DNA from: Hyphomicrobiaceae bacterium
GTDB lineage: Bacteria; Pseudomonadota; Alphaproteobacteria; Rhizobiales; MH13
Direction of reading: 5' to 3'
DNA: 12,909 nucleotides
NCBI GenBank assembly: GCA_020442235.1
Contig: JAGRKQ010000182.1
Location: 1 to 12,909 of the forward strand
Below the pieces are notes generated by a model, which worked only from the letters and a program-made list of their open reading frames with translations, had not been told where the DNA came from and made no database searches. The position numbers and the translations under genes are program-made. Numbering within the stretch: position 1 is the stretch's first letter; the number at the start of each line of letters is the position of its first letter. This document shows, in pieces, positions 6,550-12,909 of this stretch.

Positions 6550-9500
6550 TCAGAAGCCCGAAACGCGAAGCTGGTCGGTCAACTGCCCGGCAAGGCTCTG
6601 CGACAGCTTGAGGAACATCTGCCCGGTCTCTTTCGCCTTGGCCAGCGGATCGTCATCGGTCGCAGAACCGGTCGCATCGGCCGCGACTTCGCCGCTTTCC
6701 AGCGAGTCGGACAGCATTTCGGCAAAGCCCTGATGGGCCGTGATCTGGCCGTTCTTGCGGTCGATCTCGCCTTTCAGCGTGGCCGCATCGTCGATGGCGC
6801 TGTTGACGGTGTCGAGCAGGGCGTCGATGTCATCGAGCGAGCCCAGCTTGAAATCGTCGCCGAGCCCAAGGCCATCCAGCGTCAGGTCCTTGCCATAGAC
6901 TGTGGCTGAGGTGCCGCGTTCGTCGAGGCTGGCGGTGCGGGAGCGTCCGCGAACCAGATCGATGCCGTTGCGCGACAGTTCGGCGAACTTGTCGGTCAGT
7001 TCGTCGAGGATGCGCTTGGCCGCGACCTTGCCATCGCGGGCGACATCGGCGGCGTGCACCGAAGCGGCGGCGGCATTGGTGTTGGTTTCGCTGTTCTCGC
7101 CGGTGGATGCTTCGCTGATGAATTCAGCTTCATCGAGGCCGACAAAATCCTCGGTGATCTCCTGCGTTTCCGCACCGGCGGAGACGACATCGTTCTCGGT
7201 CACGACATCGACGGTTTCGCTCTGTTCCTCGGCCCGATGGACATAGACGAGCTCATCGGTCGAGCCGCCATTGGCCTGATGGACATAGGTCGTCTCGCTG
7301 ACCGGGCCGAATTCGGCACGGTGCACGAGCGTGTCGTAGCTGTTCTGCGGATGCGCGTTGGCGCTGGCGACACGGATCGTCTCGTTGTGCGTGGCCGCCT
7401 GGATTTGCGCATAGGCCGGACCTTCGTAAAGCGCCGTCGGATTGGCGATCAGCCCCGTTGTCGCTTCCGAGGCATAGGTGCCCTTTCTGGTGCCCAGAAG
7501 ATCCCAGGCATTCCCGTTCAGCTGGAAGGACTGGCCATCGGTCGCCTCGATGCGCACCTTGCCGTCTTCGGTCAGTTCGGCGGTGATGCCTTCAACAGCG
7601 TCGATCTCGGCAAGAAGATCGCCAACCGTCCGGTCGGTGCCGGTGTTGAAATTGTATGTGGTGCCGTTCTTGGTGAGGCTCAGGCTCTGATTGTCGCCCT
7701 TCTTGCGGCTGATCGCATCAAAGCGGGTGTTGAGGCTGAGGGTGTCGTTGCCCAGGGCCACGGCGTTGGAGCCGCCCAGGCTGGTGGTGGAAAAACCGAA
7801 ATCTTCCAGCAGGCTGCCGGACACGTTCTGCAGCGTGATCGCCTGGGCGTCGGCGGCCGTCAGCGCCAGCGTGCCGTCCGGATTGAAGCTGGCGGTGAGG
7901 CCTTGCACGGCATTGAGCTGGTCGAGCAGATCCTGCGGCGTGGTGGCATTGTCCACCGAAATTTCAGTTGCCGTGCCATCGCCGACCTGAACGGTAAAGC
8001 TGGCGCCGGCCTGCGAACCGGCAAGGTCGATGATGCGCGACAGCGACGCAAGATCGACCGAACCGGACGCCTCGGCATCCTCATAGCCGGAAAAGGCGTT
8101 GCCGGTGGAGGCGATGCCGAAGCCGGCCAGAAGGTCGCCGGTGATGTTCTGGACGGTCAGCGCTTCGCCGGTCGTCGCTTCCAGGCGCAACTGTCCGTCA
8201 TCGGTGAGCGATGCGGCAACGCTGCCGGCGAGAGTCTCGTCGGCATTGATCGCGGCAACGAGGCTCCTGGCCGTCGTGCTGGAATCGATGGTGAAGGTTG
8301 CGCTCGCGCCATCGCCGGCCTTGAGGGAAAAGCTGTCGCCGATATTGATGCCGGCTTCGTAGCGCAGACGCCAGGAGTCGGAGATGTCCACACTGCCGGT
8401 GGCAACCGCGTTGTCGACGCTGATCGTCTTTTCGGTCTCCTCGGCAAAGCCGAGACCGGCCAGCGGCGTTCCGTAAACGCTGTCGAGTTCGAGATCCTGA
8501 CCGTTTACCGCTTCCAGGCGCAGGGCGCCTTCGTCGGAAAGCGAGGCCGTCACGCTGCCGGCGAGTTCCGCCGAATTGTTGATCTTGTCGACAAGGCTCT
8601 GGGCGGTGTCGGAGGATTCAATGGTGAAGGTGACGGCATCGTTGCTGCCGGTGCGGATGGAGAACTGGTCGCCGTTCTGGATCTGGCCGGAAGACGACAG
8701 GCGCCACAATCCATCGAGATCGGTCGAGCCGGTCAGGACGGCATTGCGGGTGGAGATCGTCTTCACCGTGTCCTGCACGAAGCCAAGCCCGTTGAGGACC
8801 GTGCCGCGCACATCGTCGAGTTCGAGGCTGTCGCCATTGGTGGCTTCAAGACGCAGGGCGCCATCGTCGCTGATCGAGGCGCGCACCGCGCCGTTCAGGC
8901 CTTCGGCGTTGTTGATCTTGTCGACAAGGCTCTGGGCATTGTCGTTGGATTCGATGGTGAAGGTGACAGCGTCGTTGTCGCCAAGCTTGATCGAGAACTG
9001 GTCGCCGTTCTGGATCTGGCTGGAGGACGAAATCCGCCACAGGCTTTCGATGTCGGTGCTGCCGGTGGTGATCGCCGCCTGGCTTTCCACGACCTTCACG
9101 GTGTCCTGAGCAAAACCCAGCCCTTGCAGGACCGTGCCGCGCACATCGTCCAGTTCCAGACCTTCGCCGGTCGTCGATTCCAGCCGCAGGGCGCCGTCAT
9201 CGGTCAAGGATGCGGTCACGGAACCGGCCAGTTCGGCGGAATTGTTGATCTTGTCGACGAGCGCCTGGGCGTTGTTCGAGGACTCGATGGTGAAGGTCAC
9301 CGCATCGGCATCGCCGACCTTGATGGAGAACTGGTCGCCGTTTTCGATGCCGCTGATGGAGCTGATCCGCCACTTGTCGCGGATGTTGGCGTCGCCGACG
9401 GTCACCGGGGCGGCCGTCGTCACCACCTTGGCGGTGTCCTGTGCAAAGCCAAGACCCGTCAGGGCCGTGCCGCGCACATCGTCCAGTTCGATGTCGCCGC

Positions 9501-10830
9501 CACCGACCGCGGTCAGCTTCAAGGCGCCATCGTCGGTGAGGGAGGCTTCCAGCTTGCCGGAAAGGGTCTCGTCGGCATTGATGCGGCTGACGAGGCTGTC
9601 GGCGGTGTCGCTCGACTGGATGGTGAAGACAACCGGATCGGCATCGCCGACCTTGATCGAGAACTGGTCGCCGGTGCGGATGTTGGAATTGCTGGTCAGG
9701 CGCCACAGCGAGCCGATGTCATTGGTGCCAATGGTTTCAGCATCGGCGCGCACGGTCACCTGTTCGGTGGTGCTCTCGGTCAGCGAAGGGGTGAAGCCCA
9801 GGGCTTCGAGAACCTGTCCGTCGCCATCGGCAAGGCGCACGGCCTGGCCGTCATCGCCTTCCAGCCGCAGGCGTCCGTCTTCGGTGAGGCTGGCGTTCAG
9901 GCCGTCGACGGCATCAAGACGCGCCCGAACGGCTTCGATCGTATCGTCGCCTTCCAGCGTGACATCCGTGGCGGTGTCGCCGACCCGGACGCTGAGCGTG
10001 CGTTCATTGCTGTCGCCGAGAAGCGAGGAGAGGGTGGCATCGCCGGCAACGGCGCGGTCGGCCTCGATGGCGGCGGGGCGCTCGACCGTGATGGTGCGGC
10101 TCTGGTTCGCAGTAAAGCCGAGACCGGCCAGAATGCCCGAGCCACTGTCGCGCAGCTCGAAGGCATCGCCGTTTTCTGCCGTGATGGTGAAGCGTCCGTT
10201 CTCGACCTTGGCTTCAACGCCGACAATGCCGGAGAGGCGGTCGGCCAGCTCGCCGACGGTGGTGTCGGCGTCGATCTTGGTTTCGGCGCGCTTGCCGCTG
10301 CCGAGCGTCAGGCCGAAGCGGGTTTCGCCGGAAAAGGCGGCAATATCCCCAAGGCGCGTGTCCTCGGTCACATTTGCGGTGCCGGCCAGGGTGTTGGCGG
10401 CGCGCTTGGTGACGACCGGCGCCGTCGGCGCATCGTCGGTCTCCTGCACATCGTCGATTGCGGAGACGCTTTTGTCATCGGCCGAGGTGAAAATCTCGTT
10501 CGCCTTGGCGTCCTCATAGCGCGTGCGGGTGGTTTCGAGCGAGGAACGCAGGCTCTTCAGAAGGGTTTCGACATCGCGCGTGGCGGTGCGGGCCTTCTTC
10601 AGATAGCTGATCGTCTCGCTCATGTCGCTGACGAGCGCGTTGAGGCGCGCGGCGCGGCTGAGGGCGGCCTTTGTGTCGTTGGTGGTGGCGCTGCCCGATC
10701 CGATCGCCGTCACGGCGTTGGAATTGGCCAGAAGCGGGTTTGTCGTCGCTCCCGTGTTCGCGGTGCCTGGCGCTGCTGTGAAGAACAGCTGCGAAGCCAG
10801 ACTGCTGGAACTCGTGGTGTCAAAGAACAT
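6550..10830 (-). CDS. Giant flagellin-related repeat protein (1426 aa), probably exported
   Basis: A 1426-residue protein with a strong start: AGGAGG (10838-10843) seven bases before the ATG. Residues 1-55 are Ser/Thr/Ala-rich. About 55-115 form a predicted coiled-coil helix pair resembling the first D1 helices of flagellin, but the usual flagellin N-terminal D0 sequence is absent. Residues 150-1120 hold nine repeats of a beta-rich domain (typical: GDQFSIKVGD, then AVTFTIESSNNAQALVDKIN, then DDGALRLE, then GLGF), like flagellin insert (Flagellin_IN or DUF1522-type) domains. About 1150-1207 carry a 14-residue VH-motif repeat, and 1208-1260 are acidic. Residues 1265-1426 align collinearly with the C-terminus of the flagellin at 11002-12909 (NGIDLVRG versus NGVNLLNG; SDSLESG versus SNVLETG; LSQSLAGQLTDQLR near the end). 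There is no cysteine. I infer export through the flagellar type III system; the role is unknown (minor filament protein, cap substitute or filament decoration). Confidence 0.85.
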   Translation of the reverse strand: MFFDTTSSSSLASQLFFTAAPGTANTGATTNPLLANSNAVTAIGSGSATTNDTKAALSRAARLNALVSDMSETISYLKKARTATRDVETLLKSLRSSLETTRTRYEDAKANEIFTSADDKSVSAIDDVQETDDAPTAPVVTKRAANTLAGTANVTEDTRLGDIAAFSGETRFGLTLGSGKRAETKIDADTTVGELADRLSGIVGVEAKVENGRFTITAENGDAFELRDSGSGILAGLGFTANQSRTITVERPAAIEADRAVAGDATLSSLLGDSNERTLSVRVGDTATDVTLEGDDTIEAVRARLDAVDGLNASLTEDGRLRLEGDDGQAVRLADGDGQVLEALGFTPSLTESTTEQVTVRADAETIGTNDIGSLWRLTSNSNIRTGDQFSIKVGDADPVVFTIQSSDTADSLVSRINADETLSGKLEASLTDDGALKLTAVGGGDIELDDVRGTALTGLGFAQDTAKVVTTAAPVTVGDANIRDKWRISSISGIENGDQFSIKVGDADAVTFTIESSNNAQALVDKINNSAELAGSVTASLTDDGALRLESTTGEGLELDDVRGTVLQGLGFAQDTVKVVESQAAITTGSTDIESLWRISSSSQIQNGDQFSIKLGDNDAVTFTIESNDNAQSLVDKINNAEGLNGAVRASISDDGALRLEATNGDSLELDDVRGTVLNGLGFVQDTVKTISTRNAVLTGSTDLDGLWRLSSSGQIQNGDQFSIRTGSNDAVTFTIESSDTAQSLVDKINNSAELAGSVTASLSDEGALRLEAVNGQDLELDSVYGTPLAGLGFAEETEKTISVDNAVATGSVDISDSWRLRYEAGINIGDSFSLKAGDGASATFTIDSSTTARSLVAAINADETLAGSVAASLTDDGQLRLEATTGEALTVQNITGDLLAGFGIASTGNAFSGYEDAEASGSVDLASLSRIIDLAGSQAGASFTVQVGDGTATEISVDNATTPQDLLDQLNAVQGLTASFNPDGTLALTAADAQAITLQNVSGSLLEDFGFSTTSLGGSNAVALGNDTLSLNTRFDAISRKKGDNQSLSLTKNGTTYNFNTGTDRTVGDLLAEIDAVEGITAELTEDGKVRIEATDGQSFQLNGNAWDLLGTRKGTYASEATTGLIANPTALYEGPAYAQIQAATHNETIRVASANAHPQNSYDTLVHRAEFGPVSETTYVHQANGGSTDELVYVHRAEEQSETVDVVTENDVVSAGAETQEITEDFVGLDEAEFISEASTGENSETNTNAAAASVHAADVARDGKVAAKRILDELTDKFAELSRNGIDLVRGRSRTASLDERGTSATVYGKDLTLDGLGLGDDFKLGSLDDIDALLDTVNSAIDDAATLKGEIDRKNGQITAHQGFAEMLSDSLESGEVAADATGSATDDDPLAKAKETGQMFLKLSQSLAGQLTDQLRVSGF
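7210..7377 (-). repeat. Short 14-residue VH-motif repeat
   Basis: Within the giant protein, three units have His at residues 1170, 1184 and 1198, exactly 14 apart: DTLVHRAEFGPVSE, TTYVHQANGGSTDE and LVYVHRAEEQSETV. A weaker unit (ETIRVASAN, residues 1150-1158) precedes them about 15 residues earlier. The pattern [D/E/T]T-x-V-H-x-A-[E/N] is unlike the 111-residue domains and sits between them and the flagellin-like C-terminus. Confidence 0.6.
7732..10062 (-). repeat. Seven tandem 333-bp (111-residue) units in the giant flagellin-like gene
   Basis: Seven units follow each other without a gap at exactly 333 bp: R2 9730-10062, R3 9397-9729, R4 9064-9396, R5 8731-9063, R6 8398-8730, R7 8065-8397 and R8 7732-8064. 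The anchor Gly of the VGD-type turn is at residues 284, 395, 506, 617, 728 (as TGS), 839 and 950. A Trp-Arg pair opens R3 to R7 (W376, 487, 598, 709, 820). R4 and R5 are identical at roughly two thirds of positions by eye. R4 and R6 share almost the whole stretch from VTFTIESS to GSVTASL. Less similar units flank the array: R1 (about residues 150-256) and R9 (about 1034-1120). No unit is broken by a stop or frameshift. Confidence 0.93.
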
Positions 10831-10950
10831 CTCTACGCCTCCTGACGCGGGCTTTGCCCTTTTTCGTCAAGAAGCAGTCTCGCAGAGAGATGTTGGGATC
10901 AGGTCGAGATGAACACTCGAATCCGGCGGTGCGAATTTACCAACCGGAAA
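10831..10950 (-). other. Leader region of the giant flagellin-like gene, no promoter identified
   Basis: About 120 bases lie between the flagellin terminator and the ATG at 10830. I looked for a sigma-54 GG-N10-GC pattern, for the sigma-28 pattern TAAA-N15-GCCGATAA and for a convincing sigma-70 pair, and found none. TTGACG occurs at about 10869 to 10864 on this strand, but a -10 at normal spacing would fall in the ribosome-binding site. A small GGGC-AAA-GCCC stem lies just upstream of AGGAGG. The gene may have an unrecognised promoter here or rely on read-through from the flagellin gene. Confidence 0.5.
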
Positions 10951-10978
10951 GCAAAACGGCGGGCCGAAGCCCGCCGTT
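10951..10978 (-). terminator. Rho-independent terminator after the flagellin gene
   Basis: On the minus strand AACGGCGGGC (10978 to 10969) pairs with GCCCGCCGTT (10964 to 10955) around a TTCG tetraloop closed by a C-G pair, the extra-stable C(UUCG)G loop. TTTT at 10956 to 10953 overlaps the stem end and continues as a short T tail. It lies 24 bases past the flagellin stop. A strong hairpin here would also protect the abundant flagellin mRNA from 3' decay. Confidence 0.88.
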
Positions 10979-11001
10979 CCACGTGAAGCCTTGGGTCTCT
11001 A

Positions 11002-12909
11002 TTAGAAGAGACGCAGGACGTTCTGGTCGGCCTGCGAGGCCAGCGACAGCGCCGTGGTGGACAGCGTCTGGCGGGTCTGCAGGGCGAGCATGTTGGCACC
11101 TTCCTCGTTGGTGTCGGCCAGCGTCAGGTTGGCGGCACCGGTCTCGAGGACGTTGGACAGGCCCTTGGTGAAATCCTGGCGGATTTCAACGTTGGACAGC
11201 TTGGAACCGAAGACCGAAGCCTGGGTGCGCAGCGAGGTGAGGGCGTTGTCCAGTTCCTTCAGCGCGGCGTTGATCGAGCCGTTGGACTGGAAGCCGTCGC
11301 CAGCAACCTCCGAAATGCCGAGGTTCGACGCATCGAAGGTCACGCCACCGATTTCCAGGTTCGACGACCCGTCCTCGTTGAAGGTGACCGTGAGCGAGTC
11401 GCCGTTCAGGAGGTTGACGCCGTTGAAGGACGAGTCCTTCGACAGCTGGTCGATCTGCTGACGGAGCGAGTTGAACTCGTCCTGCAGCTGGGTGCGGGTC
11501 GAAGAGGTCTTCTCCTCGAAGGTGCCGGCGGTGAGGCCGAACTTCTTGAGGTCCGCGGTGCCCTGGACCGTCACGTCGTCGCCGTACTCGTCGGCTTCGA
11601 CCGTGATGTTGCCGGAGGCATCGATGCTGGCGGTACCGCCAACAAGGTTCGACAGCGCTTCCTGGAGCTCATCGAAGGTGGAGACGCGGCCGGCGCCATG
11701 GCCGAACTTGATCTCCGTGGCAGGACGGTTGCCGACCTGGATCGACAGCGTCTGCTCACCCGTGCCCGACGTGTAGGAATAGCCGGAAGCGGCATCCGTG
11801 GTGTCGGTCGAGAAGTTCCCCGTAGCGGAGTCCTTGGAGTAGTTGAAGCCGTCCTTGATACCAAGGAGACCCTCGATCGTCGCCGCCGCGTTGGCCGCGG
11901 TGTTGACCTCGAACGAGAACGAACCGTTCTCCGACGAGGTGACCGACAGGCGATCGTCCACAACCGAGGCGGTGAGGCCGAGGTTGTTGAGTTCGGCGGC
12001 CAGGCCGTCGAGCGTGTTGAACTGGCCGTTGTTGCCAGCACCGTCAGCCGCGTTGAACGCCAGCGTCGAGGTCACGCCATTGACGGTGACGTCGATGGTG
12101 TCGCCATTGGCAAAGTTGCCCGAACCGGACAGAGCCGTGGCACCCGGGCCGATTTCCTTGGAAACCGCCGTGATCTGGCTGCCGCCGGTCACCGCGTTCT
12201 GAGCGAGCAGGTTGCGGACCGTGTTGGACGGACCGGCCTGCAGGCCGAACTTGGAAACGTCAGCAGTGCCGCCGAGGGTGATGTCGTCGTCGGCGAACTT
12301 GGCTTCCAGCTTCAGCTGGCCGTTTTCGTTCGACGCCTTCACGAGACCGGAAATGTCATCATTGTTGTTGATGGCATTCACGAGGTCGGTCAGCGTGTTG
12401 ACTTCACCGTTGGAGGTGCCGATACGGAACGAGGCCGCAGCGCCACCGACGGTGATCGCCAGGACGTTGTTCTCACCGGCCGTGTCCGGAGCGACATCGC
12501 CAGCCGTCAGGTTCAGCGCCGAAACGACGTTGGCGTCGCCACCGATGGTGAAGGTCGTGGAATCGTCCTTCGCCGTCAGTTTCAGGGTGCCGTTGTCGTT
12601 CTCCGCAACAACCTTGTCCTTCAGACCATTGGTGGCGTCATTGTTGATGGCGCTGACAAGGTCATCGAGCGTCGTGTTGAGGTCGATGTTGAAGGTGTTG
12701 GTGTTGCCGTCGATGGTCAGGGTGAAGTCGTCGTTGGCACCGGAGTTGCCGGCCGAGACGCCATTCTGGCCGTCAAGGAAGCCGCCGCCATTGGTGGTCG
12801 CGCCACCGATGGTGATGGCGCTGTTCGACGAGATCGTCAGATCGTTGCCGGTGATATCGACACGAACATTGCTGCCGAAGGCGGTTTCGATCGCCGTTTG
12901 AAGCGAGGC
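11002..12909 (-). CDS. fliC: Flagellin, C-terminal 635 residues (5' end beyond right edge)
   Basis: The frame is open from the right edge to the TAA at 11002-11004, giving 635 residues of a filament subunit whose N-terminus is outside the window. The GTG at 12381 is only an internal Val codon, since the frame stays open upstream of it with related sequence. The C-terminal part is typical of long alphaproteobacterial flagellins: a D1 helix (TRTQLQDEFNSLRQQIDQL), FNGVNLLNGDSL, the helix RTQASVFGSKLSNVEIRQDF, and the D0 end ADTNEEGANMLALQTRQ leading to NVLRLF. Before this lie about four beta-rich insert domains, recognisable by FTLTIDGNTNTF, LAITVGGAAASF, IDVTVNGVTSTL and LSIQVGNRPATEI, each followed by a [VL]-x-x-[IL]-N-type helix and a GQLKLEA-type strand. 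They resemble the repeats in the giant neighbour. There is no cysteine in the visible part. FlbT and FlaF, encoded downstream, are the expected regulators. The symbol fliC is a generic choice. Confidence 0.95.
   Translation of the reverse strand, partial: ASLQTAIETAFGSNVRVDITGNDLTISSNSAITIGGATTNGGGFLDGQNGVSAGNSGANDDFTLTIDGNTNTFNIDLNTTLDDLVSAINNDATNGLKDKVVAENDNGTLKLTAKDDSTTFTIGGDANVVSALNLTAGDVAPDTAGENNVLAITVGGAAASFRIGTSNGEVNTLTDLVNAINNNDDISGLVKASNENGQLKLEAKFADDDITLGGTADVSKFGLQAGPSNTVRNLLAQNAVTGGSQITAVSKEIGPGATALSGSGNFANGDTIDVTVNGVTSTLAFNAADGAGNNGQFNTLDGLAAELNNLGLTASVVDDRLSVTSSENGSFSFEVNTAANAAATIEGLLGIKDGFNYSKDSATGNFSTDTTDAASGYSYTSGTGEQTLSIQVGNRPATEIKFGHGAGRVSTFDELQEALSNLVGGTASIDASGNITVEADEYGDDVTVQGTADLKKFGLTAGTFEEKTSSTRTQLQDEFNSLRQQIDQLSKDSSFNGVNLLNGDSLTVTFNEDGSSNLEIGGVTFDASNLGISEVAGDGFQSNGSINAALKELDNALTSLRTQASVFGSKLSNVEIRQDFTKGLSNVLETGAANLTLADTNEEGANMLALQTRQTLSTTALSLASQADQNVLRLF

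Noticed and set aside
7054..10845. A 1263-codon open frame on the plus strand opposite the giant flagellin-like gene
   Set aside because: It is the antisense image of a GC-rich, codon-biased repeat gene; the translation is Gly/Ala/Arg/Asp-rich with no recognisable domain, while the minus strand has an optimal ribosome-binding site and flagellin homology.
10849..10864. GGGC-TTT-GCCC followed by TTTTT on the plus strand as a terminator
   Set aside because: The stem is only four base pairs and no plus-strand gene ends there; it lies in the leader of the minus-strand giant gene and is probably incidental.
12379..12381. GTG as the start of the flagellin gene
   Set aside because: I translated 12382-12909 in the same frame: it is open throughout and encodes further flagellin-type insert domains, so the gene continues past the right edge.

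Overview
The window is a flagellar structural-gene region from a GC-rich alphaproteobacterium. The best match to what I can recognise is the order Hyphomicrobiales (Rhizobiales), near the Bradyrhizobium/Rhodopseudomonas type of flagellar system. The grounds are the FlbT/FlaF regulator pair, which is confined to Alphaproteobacteria, a long FlgL, and a flagellin whose C-terminus (ADTNEEGANMLALQTRQ... LRLF) and internal beta-rich repeats resemble the long flagellins of that group. I cannot name a genus from the sequence alone.

Layout. Positions 1-357 (minus) hold the first 119 codons of a MoxR-family AAA ATPase that runs off the left edge and is probably unrelated to motility. Positions 358-617 are a divergent intergenic region with a sigma-54-like promoter and an AT-rich palindrome ahead of the hook gene. 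Then come flgE (hook, 618-1994), a terminator-like hairpin, flgK (2069-3931) and flgL (3943-5448), all on the plus strand. Positions 5449-5713 separate convergent genes; they hold no credible gene but do hold a run of short hairpins with a recurring AGAA-type loop, including one strong bidirectional terminator. On the minus strand, read from right to left, are a partial flagellin (11002 to beyond 12909), a UUCG-loop terminator, a 1426-residue flagellin-related protein (6550-10830), flbT (6054-6491) and flaF (5714-6115).

How the parts work together. FlgE forms the hook. FlgK and FlgL form the hook-filament junction. The flagellin forms the filament. FlbT and FlaF are the alphaproteobacterial post-transcriptional regulators that couple flagellin synthesis to hook completion. 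The 1426-residue protein is the least expected member. Its last ~150 residues align collinearly with the C-terminus of the neighbouring flagellin, but its N-terminus lacks the usual flagellin D0 sequence. Its middle is a chain of about nine repeats, seven of them (R2-R8) at an exact 111-residue pitch. It is probably an exported, oversized flagellin relative; its role is unknown.

The strongest points for follow-up are this giant protein, the AGAA-loop hairpin series after flgL, and a 12-bp hairpin that buries the flbT ribosome-binding site and ends at its start codon.
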